64,000 nt of DNA from Larix kaempferi. Its lineage: Eukaryota; Streptophyta; Pinopsida; Pinales; Pinaceae. Made by a program: the position numbers and the translations under genes. The DNA lies in assembly GCA_027924585.1 (NCBI GenBank), contig BSBM01000753.1:26540001-26604000 (forward strand). The letters are read 5' to 3'. The notes under the pieces were generated by a model that was not told the DNA's origin, made no database searches, and worked only from the letters and a program-made list of their open reading frames with translations. Below, piece by piece: positions 9,585-20,720 of this stretch; position 1 is the first letter of the stretch, and every line of letters begins with the position of its first letter.

Positions 9585-12500
9585 ATGGAGACTGTGCAAG
9601 ATATAGACGTTTTTAGGTCAAAAGATGCCCTAGAAGACAGAGATGAAGATGTTTACGATACCCTAATTAGGTTTCCGATCTCCGATGTAAAAATTAGGTT
9701 GTTTGAGTTATTAAAAGAGGGTATAGACCCACATAGGGTTCACCAGTCGTCTCTGATAGCTTTTTGCCCAGACCATTTGCCTGTTTTCCCAGAATTCATC
9801 TCCTGGTGTGCCGAAAATTATTCCCGGGAAGAAAGAGTCGTTTTAAACAGCCAGAAAACCAGAGCCATTTGCAAAATCAAGCCAGCCGAATTGATTAGAG
9901 CCCTGGAAGTAGATTTGCCCCAAACCCTGGACCCTGAGGTTTTTCTGAGGTCTCAATTATCGAAAATTTTCATCATGCTTCTCAGAGTGATAGGGAAATG
10001 TTTTTGTCGACGTGTCTCAGACCAGAGACTAGTATTTCAGAACTCCCCTACCCTTTAGATATCAATCTTTTTAATGAAAATACTCAGTTGGTCTTGACAC
10101 TGTTGGCCGTAGTTTTAGGGTTAGATACGGATTTGTATATAACTGAGTTCCAATTGAGTCTATTGTACAGGATAAGTATAGTCCAGTCGGGGATTGACGA
10201 AAGTCAAATTCCCCGACTTAATTTTGAAGCATTCATAGCGGAAAGGATTCATGACCAGATGGTCAACTTTTCCACCCATCGACATTTCAGGTTTCAGGCC
10301 TTTTTAATGAGAATGATTATAGTATCCAGTCAGGAAGAATTACAGTTCCCAGAAATTATTTTCACAACTCCACTGGAAAATAATATGTTCAATTATATCA
10401 ACTACATGCTCTCGACGATTTTTAAGATGATTTTCGGGAAAAATCTGCCTAGAGTATTGCTGGAAATGCAGGTATCCATGCAATTGAACACAGAATATGC
10501 TACAGGAGATTGGTTTTTATCAAAAGATAGTACAGTAGTCAGATTGTATGGATTCAGGCATAAACCCTACGTGTTACCAGCCTTCCTCACTTTGAGGATT
10601 TTTGCCTTGGAATTCTTAAGACAGAAGTTGATTGTAGAGGATAACAATTTTTTAGTTCACAGACAAGCAACGGATATTAAATACCCTTTCACATTAGGTC
10701 CGTTCACAATAAAGAATAAGAACGCTGCTGTGTATATAGAGAAGCTGTTAAAAGACATGAATTTTGAGACAGATGCAGCTATGGAGTATGACCCATTAAA
10801 TATCATATCCAAACGAAGAATTGAGCATCGTATCAAGGCTCTGAATCATCAGATCGTTGAAGGCATGGCGGACAGAGCCAACTGGCTCGAATACAAAGAG
10901 GAAATTATTCCGGACATGTCCGACAAAGAAATGTCATTGGTAGAAGCAACGGCGGAGACAGAAAGCGAAATAAATACTGCATTGGTGGGGTCCAAAAGAC
11001 CTATACAGGACATCATGATCATCGATGATGAAGAGACGGAAAAAGGAAAAAGATTGAAAACCGATGAGTCACAAGAATTGGCAACAATTTCAGAAGAAAC
11101 AAAAGCGACAGAAGATGAAATACCAGAGGTTACAGTGAAGGAATACAACATTGAAGAAACCCCTGTAGGGGGTGATGTAAATAGACCCAGGAATATCATG
11201 GACGTATTTGATGAACATAGTAAAAATAAACACGAATCCGCGAAGCAAACAAGTCAATTGTTTCCGAAAGTCAGGAATATATCAAATAATGAAGTGAGCT
11301 TATTTACCAGCAGGAACATCAAAGAAAATTCTTTGAAATTTTCAGTTGTGACAAAAAAAAAGATCTCAGAGATGAAGATAGACTTGTCGAAAGTAAATGC
11401 CCCTGATAAAATTTTGTTACATAGGCAAACTGGAGAAGTCATATACTCTGACTATTTGGGGGATACATTAAGAGCAGATAAGCTGAAGAATTCAGTGGAT
11501 AAATTAAATAATCAGTTGAGACAGGAAAAAGCGGAGAATAAGTCTCGACAACAGCAAATTAAGAAATTGCAAATGGATTTGACTAATAAAGATGGATATG
11601 CATCCACAAAACTGCTCAAGGAAAAGGAAGATACAATTTTAACGTTAAGACGAAAATTAAAAATCCGAGACACTGTACTTATTCAAGGTGCAGAATTGAC
11701 TGTATTAGAAAAAGAGAAAGAAGAATTATCTAACGAAGTCAATGATGTCACAGCTAAAATGTTAAAGCTTTCTGACGAAAAGGATTGTTGGGAAAAAGAA
11801 AGGTTCATTTTAGAAGAACAGTTGGCAACAGCAAGAAAACAATTAGCAGAGAACAGTCGCAACAAGTACAGACAGGCTCAGAAGAGGATAAGACCGGTGT
11901 AGATGGAATTTTACAGGCAATGTCACAAATAAGTTTAAAAGATAATGAAATCAAATTTTTAAAGGCAGAAGTACAGAAATTGAAAGAAGAAAATGAAGCA
12001 AAAGAGAAAGAAATAAAAACTTTGCAGGCAAAAAATCAGGAATTGAGCAATAATAATAAAGGATTAGCAGCTCATGCAACAGGACAAGCTGCTATGCAGG
12101 GATGTAAACATATGGTGTGGGACCAGATCATTAAAGAAGTTGAAAAACTTAGGCCATATCTGGATTATATAAGAGTTAAAGAAAAGGTAGCCAAAGATTC
12201 CTTCGAAAGTTGCTGAGCAGTCAGGGAGAACCTAAATAGAAAGCCGAAAGAAATAGCCCAGAGAGCAATAACATTTTTAAACAGTCTATCTGAGGCAGAC
12301 CTGACAGCCATGAATATAACGAACATAATTTCTGTCATCACTTGGGCCAGAAGGATCTTAGGAAAATACTCACATGTTGAGAATGTCGAGGCTAAAGCAG
12401 GAGAAATAAGGGAAGAAGTAATCAAGTTCAAAAAGCAATTTGAAAAGTTAGTGAATAAGGGATTCCCAGCTTTCTGGAACGAAAACAGTGAATTAATTCA

Positions 12501-12789
12501 TCCAAATGAATATAAAAGATTACTGTTTGATATCAGGATGGATCACAGAAATTTCCAGCAGCTAGATCATATGCTCACAGGAAAAGTTTTAATGGAGAAA
12601 ATGTCAGGGGAATTTGAAATTTTAAATATGCTAATTTCAACTTGTGCAAACCTTCTTCCTGTTTCTTATGCAGGTCATATTGAGATGCGAGTCTTGATGA
12701 AGGAAATGACCAATTATGACTTACCCACGATTGACCAGTGGAATTATGTGGAGAAGTACGGAAAGACCAGATATTCTGTTCATACTTAA
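9585..12789 (+). pseudogene. LTR-encoded coiled-coil protein of element C
   Basis: The frame runs from the ATG at 9585 to about 12789, roughly 1068 codons, in three frames. Shifts lie near 10000 (in a run of T) and between about 11850 and 11900, and a TGA interrupts at 12214. The N-terminal part is globular. IPRLNFEAFIAERIHDQM with FRFQAFLMRMII (10205-10320) and TVVRLYGFRHKPYVLP (about 10530-10580) align with the F-W...LI and YLRMFG..PYILP blocks of B's LTR protein. Acidic linkers follow (10900-11250), then a long coiled coil (11480-12090) and a helical C-terminal domain (12120-12780). It shares length, order and motifs with B's protein but little else, so the two are distant relatives. Function unknown. 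Confidence 0.7.
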
Positions 12790-13686
12790 ATGCACTTGAA
12801 ACTCTTGCCATGTGGCGAGAGGATGATATTCAAAAATTTTTGCCAAGTGGCAAAAGACATTTTATTTTAAATTTGTAATATTATTTGAAAGACAGTTATG
12901 GGTTGCTCGAAGACAGTTATCTTTTAGTTAAACATTTTTAATTATTGATTAGAAGAAGCAGTTATGTGGAACTTCTTCTAAGAATTTTGTATAAAAAACA
13001 ATGAGAGTCATTGTTGAAATGGTTGGAAAATTTTTGAGAAACAAGTATGTTTTGAAGTTATTTTTGAAGAAATAAAATCAGTACAGTGATGGTACCTATC
13101 TTTTGATATCAGAGATTCATGAGTTAGTCAGTCTTACAGTCTGTTATTCTCCTTATCTTTATATGTGCATGCTTACTTCCTTCGTTATTTCTCCCATAGT
13201 GTTTTCTTCCCTATTTAAATGAGCACTTGAAATAACTTGAGATTCATACTGGTTATGCCTCATTTTATTTGCATTTAAATATCCATTATATTCTCCAAAG
13301 TTGACAATAGATTCATCTTGGATAGATGCCCGTTGTTGATGGAATGTCTTTACTTCTTTCTATGCCACCTGAAAAATCAAATTGACTGTAATATGATTAC
13401 TATCTTGCCTCTGTGAAAATTTGTATGGTGAAAATCTCTTACTGGTTTATTATACATTTGAAAGCTTCGACTCCATGCCCAATGTTTCTTGTTTACCTTT
13501 TCGACCAGAAAATATTTTTTGAGAAATTCTAAAAGAACCTTTGTATATTTTAGCCTTCACATATATATCAAGAGAGAGCCCTCTCTGGTAGAGAAAATGG
13601 CTAGTTCTTCTACCTAAAGCTTGGTTTGAAATAGGTTACCTTAGGTCTTATTTTCTTACAACCGGAATAAAATCTAAGTGCTAACA
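12790..13686 (+). other. Element C 3' non-coding part
   Basis: AT-rich sequence with no supported frame. It holds a palindrome-like TTGCCAAGTGGCAA near 12840 and a short TATATAT run near 13560. By analogy with element B it should contain the promoter, R and U5 of the LTR, but I cannot fix their limits. Confidence 0.4.
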
Positions 13687-16600
13687 ACCTCCTTTCAGAT
13701 TGATCGCTTTGATGCTGTGCAGAATCTTCGACATGCCCGATGGTACAGTGTATAAGATTCAGTGGGTCCCTATTATCCACTTTGTGGCATTTAAGGGAAC
13801 TGTGTTTGACTGGGCCACTCTCCTGTCAGATAGTTTGGCCTCGATGATAGTTGCTGCTAAAGAAGGACTAGCCTTGAAGAAGGATGAATTTTTCATGTCC
13901 TCATATCTGATTGATTGTATTTTGGCCAAGATGGACTTCCCCAAATTGGGCTGCACATGGGATAAGGCCACTACCCCGGTCTATATCACTTTCAGGATGT
14001 TGTGGGCTAAGAATTACAAGCCTAGTTACAAACTCATCTGTGAGGGGTTCATCATGCCCCTGTATGAGAAGATATTCAAGGAGGAGCCCAACTGCCTGTC
14101 AGAGAATGCTTTGGAATTCCTTGAGAATTACGGGGATTTTTACTTTTCGGAGCAAGGCACCTACCTCAGAATGTTTGGAGGAACTAAGCCCCCATACATT
14201 TTGCCACAGTATGCCACAGATTATGTAGTCCTTAAGGAAGCAGTAAGACAAATATTCCTGGATGGAATTGGGGCAATGCTCCACAAACAGCATAAGGATT
14301 CCTTTCCCCCTCTACCTTTCTGCATAGGTGCTTACAAGTTCTCGGGGGTTGCCTCAGCCGAAGAATTTGTGCAGGAGCTGAAATCCTTCCACTTCGGTGA
14401 GGTAATCTTCCACAGGAATGACAGGAGGGGAAAAGTCACTGAACACTGTAAGGAGATTTATGCCCACTTCGAGTATTCTCACTACCCTGATGCCGAGGAA
14501 GAAACATTCAGGGGCATCAGCAACATGACTGAGCTACGGGTCTGTCTCCAAGGCACTGGAGCAAGCTCTATCTCAGCCAAGGTCCAGAAGACCAGCCAGC
14601 AGCAGGAGAAAGAAGCTGAGGATGCCCGAGCTCAGGAAGAGCTCAGATTAAGAGAAGAAGCAAGGTTACTCCAGGAAGCTGAGGAAGCCAGATTGCAGCG
14701 GGAGGTGGAGGAAGCCATGTGGAAGCAAGAAGCTGAAGCGGCAATAAAGCAGTAGGAAGTTGAAGTGGAAAGAATGCAGCAAGAAGCTGAGGATGCCCAG
14801 CAATAGAAAGAGGCGGAGGATGAAAGGCTACGGAAAGCGGAAGAAGAGCTGAAAGCAAGGGAAGATGCTCAAGCAAGTGGGTCTGGTGTCCAAGACATGG
14901 AAATAGACACATCTCAAGCAGGTGGCTCTGGCACCCAAAATAAGGGCATAGATCCAGCTCAGGAAGTCCGGACCCCACCTGCTGAAGAGGACATAGACAT
15001 CATAAACCGACCAATTGTACCGTACACGCCATCGGGAAAACATACGGTGTCCAGGTGGAATGAGTTTGTCTATGACAAGAAAAGGAAAGCAACGGTCCTC
15101 AAATCAGAAGAGAGGATCAAAAGTCCCTTCCATGAAGACATCCTTACCCACCGAGAGGTCACTGTAATGAAGAATACAGATTAGGATCCCTTTGCTATGG
15201 CATCCGCAGTTGTAGAAACAGCAAAAGCATCGCTGGACAATGTGGGTGTGATAGTTAGAGAAAATGTTTTGACAAAGAAGAGAGCTCGTTCGCTACAACA
15301 GACTGTGGCTAATGAGCAAGCCCAAAGGGATCTGGTGGTGACCAAGTATAATTGCTTTTACGCCGAGCATAAGGAGCTGTCAAACAAGTATAGCTAGCTG
15401 CAGGAGGAAAAGGACCAGCTAACACTCCACATGATGATTGTGGAAGCAGAGAAGAATGGAGCGGAAGAAAAGGCATCTCAGCTAGAAGCAGACAAGCGGG
15501 CATTAGCTGAGCGGTTAGAGCAAGCTGAGAGCAGAACGATGGACATGTCTCCCTTCCATGAGCTGTCCTGCAGCATCCTGAAGCAAATGCATGACACTCA
15601 GGAGCTAATCACTAATGAGGTTTGCAAGCTCAAGGCCATGGTAGTCAGGTTAAAAGAAATTAATGCAGAGGCCCATAGGCTCAAAGCTAAGAATACCCGT
15701 GTCAAGGAAAATATCATAAGTCAGATGGCATGGAGAGAAGGGAAAGGGGGTTTCCGCACGCATCTTCCATTTAAATCTGTGGACGGTTTTAATGAGGACA
15801 TAGCCCTGTTGGAGTTTGGCAGGAACTGTGCCAGTAAGCTGATAACCAGTGTGCAAAGAACAACAGATAAAATTAACAGTCTGTACCAAAATCTCCAAGA
15901 GGTTGATGACAAATGCACATTGAACTTCCCTCAGACCCTGGAGGACTTTCTAGAAAAGGAGCAACGTTTGTCTCAACTAAAGGAAGAACTAGGCGTTCAA
16001 ACGGAGTATGTGAAGAGGATTGATGTTCTGGATATTGATGACCTCCAACAGTATATTGGATTGTCATCACTCCATAGCCATATGCCGAAATAAGTGCATC
16101 AAGCTGCAGTAGCAGAAGTTCAAAGCATTGGAGCAGAGCTCGGGAAGAATTTGAATTCTCAGAAAATCTTGTTCCCCGCTGCAGCAAACACAGTCGTAAG
16201 GGACACAGGTATGTGGTATAGCTACATAGCGGAGGAAGAGAAGAAAGCTGCAACAGTAGCAGGAGCATTAGAAGATCCAGAATCTTCTCTCCCAGCAGCC
16301 ATCCCAGCAACAGCAGTGGGCTTGATTCCCTCTTCCCCAGCAGTTGCAGAAAGTCTAGCCAGCTCAATCCCTTCTTCCCAAGTAGAAGCAGCAACAACAA
16401 TTGGTTCGAGTGTCTCCTCCCAGGAAGCATCAGCAGCATCAATTGACTTGGGCGATCCTCGCCCAGCTGAAGCTCACGCACAAGAATGACAGCACGATAT
16501 TAGAACATTATTTCTGCTATATGCATTTTGTTAAACTTTCAAATGGATAGAGCGTGAGCTGTGGGACAGCTGTCCATTCTTTTTGTTAAATATTTTGTAA

Positions 16601-16698
16601 AAAGAAAAGAATCACAATTTTGTCTATTATAGGAGAGAAAATTCTGTAGATGACAAGTGTAAGATGCTAGGTGGCAGCCCAAAGGGCAGTTTTGTAAT

Positions 16699-16708
16699 TA
16701 TAAATAGG
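16699..16708 (+). promoter_or_regulatory. TATA box of element B genomic transcript (5' LTR)
   Basis: TATAAATAGG is a strong plant TATA match, conserved in the 3' LTR at 30761. It lies about 940 bases before the LTR end, so transcription from near 16735 would include R, U5, the primer site and gag-pol. It defines everything to its left, ORF included, as U3. Confidence 0.65.
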
Positions 16709-16802
16709 AGCTAGAAAGAATAGAAGAGGACTTTTGGCAGGGAATGAAATTGGGAAACCCATACGAGCTACCTTGTATCGGTCCTGTAAAATCGAATTTT
16801 CT

Positions 16803-16808
16803 AATAAA
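16803..16808 (+). terminator. AATAAA polyadenylation signal, B 5' LTR
   Basis: AATAAA follows the TATA box by about 100 bases, a usual distance for the R region of a plant LTR. It is conserved at 30865 in the 3' LTR. Confidence 0.5.
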
Positions 16809-17651
16809 AGTCAGGGAGAAGGACGTTTTGCCAGAAATGTTGGACGGATGTATGTTGGACTATTCTAATGAATTCCGTACTGTAATGTGAGATCATTCTT
16901 ACTATCTGAACTATTTCTTTGTATTAATGATTTTGCTCCTGCCTGTGCATACGATTTTTCTCCATTTTGTGAACAATGAATGCGTTTCATATTAAATCAG
17001 GAGCTATTTGCTGGTATATTTATCATTGCTGTAGATTTCTCTTTTAGATTAAATGGCTAACTGTTCTTTCTTCAAGATAACTCATATGGCTCATTGTTCA
17101 TGCCTTTAACTTGCTCCTTGCAGGGATCTTTAAATTTAATTTCAGTTTGTTTACATTTAGATCTGTTTATTCGTTCTTTTCATTTAGATTAGATAATTTT
17201 GCTTCTTTCTCTGTTTCATGAGCAATAGATATGTGTTACATTAAACTAGAAGCTATCTTCTAAGATTTTTTATCTAGCTGTAGCTTTACTTGTAAGAATT
17301 AACAGCGATCTGTTCTTTCTTTATGTTATCTGTTACAGCTTATTGCTCATCCTTTAAACGTGCTCCCTGCAAGGATAGGTAGATTTACTTCAGTTTCTAG
17401 GCTTAGATCTGTTTTAGTTTCATCTAGATCAAGTATAAACTAGGCACTTGCATCTCATTAAAACACATAAAATCCAAAAGAAAGGTGGATCGGGCCATAA
17501 CCGATACAATTGGAATTAAACTCCAAACCCACGGTTGCCGGAACTGCTAATCGGACGGATTCCCTATACCAAACGAGAGATAATCTAATTGGGATCATCT
17601 CTCGGGGAGAATCCCTTTCTGATTGATGCTACGATATCCGAGGCATCAACA

Positions 17652-17675
17652 GTTTTTGGTGCTAGAAGGAGGGCC
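17652..17675 (+). other. Element B primer-binding site region
   Basis: Immediately after the LTR come GTTTTTGGTGCTAGAAGGAG and more purines. A primer site starting TGG at 17657 would pair with a tRNA ending in CCA. The layout is like the TTTTGGCGCC-type sites of long plant gypsy elements, but I cannot name the tRNA. Confidence 0.5.
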
Positions 17676-17684
17676 TGAAAGTGC

Positions 17685-19064
17685 ATGGCTGATAGAGGAA
17701 AATCTCCCACTGCCATAGACGACACTGAAAACCCGCTTAAAGAAAGCATTTCAAACAGCCCAGATCTTGAATTATCAAATCAAGAACGCCTCATTTCTGA
17801 CCCTGAGCCTCAAGAATCTTTATACGCTGTCCCTTTTACAGAAGTAGAAGACTTAAGAAGACATACAAGATCCTACGTTAGGCAGCTAGGTGGTTTAAAC
17901 GCTGTAAGTTTTCTCCCTAAGAAAACTACCCCTAGAAAAGAGCCACAATATACCCGAGATTCGATTCTTGTTCAAAGTTTTGAAGAACTTGTGAATCTGA
18001 CTTTGGAAGAAATTTCAGACACTCTTAACAAGGCAGATCTTGAAAACTCAGAAAAAATTTCATACCAAGAAAACCTTGAAGAAATTACCACTCCCAAAAG
18101 TACTCCACAGAATTCACCTTACAATTCTCCAGCAGGGTCTCCACGTCCAAACATGGATGTACCTGCTTGGCGAGCAAGGGGAGCGCTGAACCTAGCTGGA
18201 CCATTCCATAATCTTCCAAAGAATCCAGAAAAGGTCTTTCCTAAGTTCGATCCTGGGAAAGCCATTTCGGCAGAAGATCACCTCAAGAGTTTTTACTTAG
18301 CTATGAACCTTTTGAACGTACAACATGAAGACGTAGTCTGCAGGTTGTTTCCATATACATTCGAGCCAAAGGTATCATCTTGGTACTTTAGCCTACAACC
18401 CAGCTCAATCTCTAGTTGGGATGAATTCGAAAAATGCTTTTTAAAGAAGTACAGAAACCAAAAAACTGTGGCAACACTCATGAAAGAACTCTTATCCATG
18501 AGAATGGAAAAGAAAGAAAAGGTTCAAGATTTCAATCAAATATTCACAACGCTGTTAAATAACTTCAGTGAAGCTAATAAACCAGCAGAGGAATCTCTGA
18601 TTGAATACTACACAACCGCTCTTGATGGACCCATAGCAATGTTCGTAAAACGATCCAAGAAAGATACTTTGATAGAGAACTTTGAGGAAGCTAGGAAGGT
18701 AGAAGAAGAAGCTGATAGCATTTCTAAACATGCCTTAGATGTAGAACCAAAACCAGTAGCTAGCAAAAAACCTTTGCTGCTCACTAGAGGTAAAGAAGAG
18801 CCATCTACAGACATGGAAAATGTAGTCAAAATGATGCAGAAATTATCTAACAAAATCGTAGATCTCGAGAAAGACAAGGCTGCTAGCACATCTAGGAAAC
18901 CTTTCAAGCCATTTTATAAAAGAAGGGAAGACGAGGAATAGACTCATCCACCAATGAACGCTGCCCCTGTTTTAAACTTGAATGAGATTGGGATGGAAAA
19001 TTTCTGCACTTTTCACTAAGAACCGCATTCGGAAAAGAGCTGCCCGCAATGGATTAATTCCATG
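17685..19064 (+). pseudogene. Element B gag
   Basis: The ATG at 17685 lies 33 bases after the LTR and opens 418 codons. The capsid-type domain covers about residues 185-330 (VFPKFDPGKA, VSSWYFSLQPSS, WDEFEKCFLKKY, MRMEKKEKVQDFNQ). After a TAG at 18939 the same frame goes on to CTFH*EPHSEKSCPQW, a C-H-C cluster typical of the nucleocapsid of long plant gypsy Gag proteins. Its inner TAA (CAA in the expected form) and the TAG look like C-to-T changes. Gag would form the particle and bind RNA. Confidence 0.85.
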
Positions 19065-20050
19065 AGCTTAGTCATGAACCAAATGCTAGATTCACAAATC
19101 CCAGACCAAGATGATCCCCCAGAAGAGTCGAGCCCTGAGTTAGAAGAACCAACCCCGGACACTACTATGGTGTTGTGGGATTGGGTACCTATGACTGAAT
19201 TAGTAGAAGAAGATCACATAGATAGCTCTCCCTCTACCATAAATGTGGCTACTCGCAGCAAAGGCCCAATTGCAGATCCTGTGCCAGCCACAGTTCCCCA
19301 TAAGCCTAAACTTTCAAAAGATCCTCCTAGGAGGCATATACCGATCATCCCACCACAGCCCAAAGTTAACCAAACAGCGGCCAAACAGCCAAGCGCTGAC
19401 ACCATAGTTCAGCCACCTAAGGTCACAATGAGCAAAACAGATCAGCCAACTCGAATTGGGAACGAATCCGACATAGGATATGCTATTATTGAAGATATCA
19501 AGAAGGTCAAGGCAAACGTGTCAATATTTGACATGTGCAGCTTGCCCCATCAACGAGACAAACTACCGCATGTTATGCAACCCCAGATCAGCACTCCATT
19601 AACGGATTCTCAAGACAATCCCGAAATTAATGAGGCTAGCATCGGTGGAAAGTCTAAATCTCAAAAACTGCCATTCTTATTGACTTTTGAAATTTTTAAC
19701 CATAATGTTCACAATTGTTTGGTAGATTCTGGAGCATCCTCAAACGTTATGCCACTGTCAATTTGTAAGAAAATTAACGGGCAGCCCGTGCCATCTCCAG
19801 CTCAAATTATCCAATTAGATAGGACTGTTGTCAAGGTTATTGGGGAGATGAAAGATGTTTTAATTAGACTATCAGCTGACCCTAGAGTCTGTCAATTCAT
19901 TGACATAATGGTGGTCGATATTCCTGAAGCCTATGGGCTGATTTTAAGTAGGGATTGGTCTACCAAGCTGAGTGGCTACTTTGCTACTGATTGGTCCCAC
20001 CTATGGCTGCCTTATTAGAACAGGAAGAATCAGATTAAAGTTCTTAGGGA
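19065..20050 (+). pseudogene. Element B aspartic protease
   Basis: Same frame as gag. A Pro-rich linker (19080-19480) precedes the protease core, where CLVDSGASSNVMP at about 19718-19757 is an intact D-S-G-A active site. AYGLILSRDW near 19930 is the second hydrophobic block (L-G-R-D in most relatives; here L-S-R-D, a possible loss of Gly). A TAG at 20016-20018 interrupts but the frame resumes directly into the extra RNase H. It would process Gag-Pol. Confidence 0.8.
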
Positions 20051-20057
20051 ACCTCAT

Positions 20058-20720
20058 ATGAAGCAAAACATAACCCAGTTAGAAGAAAAAAATGAGGCCG
20101 TAGCTTTCTCATCCTCGGTGCTGGGCAATTACTTCTTAGAAATGGATCCGGGTAATTATCAATCTGAAACAATTAAGCATGAATCAGATAAACAGTCCGA
20201 TCTCCTTCATTTCTCTCAGGCTGATGATGTTGATTGTAACATAGTCAATTTAGTTGCTGACGTAGATTACAAAGAAACTAACTTAGTTGAATCTAAAGAT
20301 ATCTTTTGGACATTATACTTTGATGGTTCTAAAACTTTGGAAGGATCCGGAGCCGGTTGTGTTCTAATGGGTCCAAAAGGAAACAAGTATTTTTTGTCTT
20401 GTAGATTAGAATTCGATTGTACTAATAACACCGCTGAATATGAAGCTTTGGTACATGGATTAAAGAAGGCCATTGGCTTAAATGTTAAGTACCTGAAGGT
20501 CTTTGGTGACTCTGAGATAGTTGTAAGACAGGTAAGGGACACCATTCATTGTCTCTCACCTCATTTGAAGGGTTATCAGGCTGAGGTATGGGATTTAATT
20601 ATGCATTTTGACGCTTTCAATATAAAATCAATTCCTAGATTGCAAAATTCTACTGTTGATTTATTAGCAACATCTGCTTCTAGATTGGTGCCATCAAATA
20701 ATAAATGCTCAATTGAATTA
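20058..20720 (+). pseudogene. Element B additional plant-type RNase H, located before RT
   Basis: The domain reads WTLYFDGSKTLEGSGAG with the first Asp (about 20310), NNTAEYEALVHGL with the Glu, KVFGDSEIVVRQV with the second Asp, and NSTVDLLATSAS with the last Asp. This D-E-D-D pattern and the GAG.VL...G block identify the archaeal/plant-like RNase H that Tat-type gypsy elements carry as a second copy. In the Tat elements I know it follows the gypsy RNase H, before integrase. Here it lies between protease and RT. All four catalytic residues are present. Confidence 0.8.

Larger units (their letters stand above)
8641..13686 (+). mobile_element. Element C: 5.05-kb apparent solo LTR carrying its own ORF
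   Basis: The insertion interrupts B's 5' LTR ORF. It starts TGTTGACAC and ends GTGCTAACA (inverted ends, 7 of 9 matching) and is flanked by ACCTC at 8636-8640 and 13687-13691; the empty site is preserved at 27746 in B's 3' LTR. The first few hundred bases do not recur near its end, so I see no internal pair of LTRs, and there is no PR, RT or IN. The simplest reading is a solo LTR from another giant-LTR family. A non-autonomous element with unseen short repeats is the alternative. Confidence 0.8.
8133..16489 (+). pseudogene. LTR-encoded coiled-coil protein, copy in B 5' LTR (split by element C)
   Basis: The ATG at 8133 opens a frame that runs to TGA after HAQE at 16489, with element C at 8641-13686 cutting it after about codon 169. 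Removing C and one ACCTC restores the same frame as the 3' LTR copy. The protein begins with a basic MPKGGKKKAKM. A globular part holds GTVFDWATLLSDSLASM (13800-13850), SYLIDCILAK, and TYLRMFGGTKPPYILP (about 14160). An Ala-Glu-Gln-Arg-rich coil (14570-14880), a second coil (15240-15560), a helical C-terminal region and a Ser/Ala-rich tail follow. It has five premature stops, four of them TAG where the other copy or the context implies CAG (about 14753, 14803, 15182, 15395) and one TAA for GAA near 16091, but no frameshift. Confidence 0.75.
5736..17651 (+). repeat. Element B 5' LTR (6.87 kb plus nested element C)
   Basis: Without element C and its duplicated ACCTC the LTR is 6865 bp, against 6871 bp for the 3' copy. 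The order is: a U3 start with CCG-rich dyads (5950-7020), a non-coding stretch with a possible intron, the LTR ORF (8133-16489), then TATA box (16699), AATAAA (16803), U5, and the terminal CA at 17650-17651. Because the TATA box lies downstream of the ORF, the ORF belongs to U3. Confidence 0.93.
16490..17651 (+). other. B 5' LTR promoter, R and U5 region
   Basis: Non-coding sequence from the end of the LTR ORF to the LTR terminus. It carries the TATA box at 16699 and AATAAA at 16803 and ends in GCATCAACA. The same order is present in the 3' LTR from 30552. Confidence 0.8.

Noticed and set aside
15873-16481. Leucine-rich 202-codon minus-strand frame
   Set aside because: It is the complement of the Glu/Ala/Gln-rich LTR ORF, whose CAG/GAG codons read as CTG/CTC on the other strand. 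The same shadow appears at 30094-30543.
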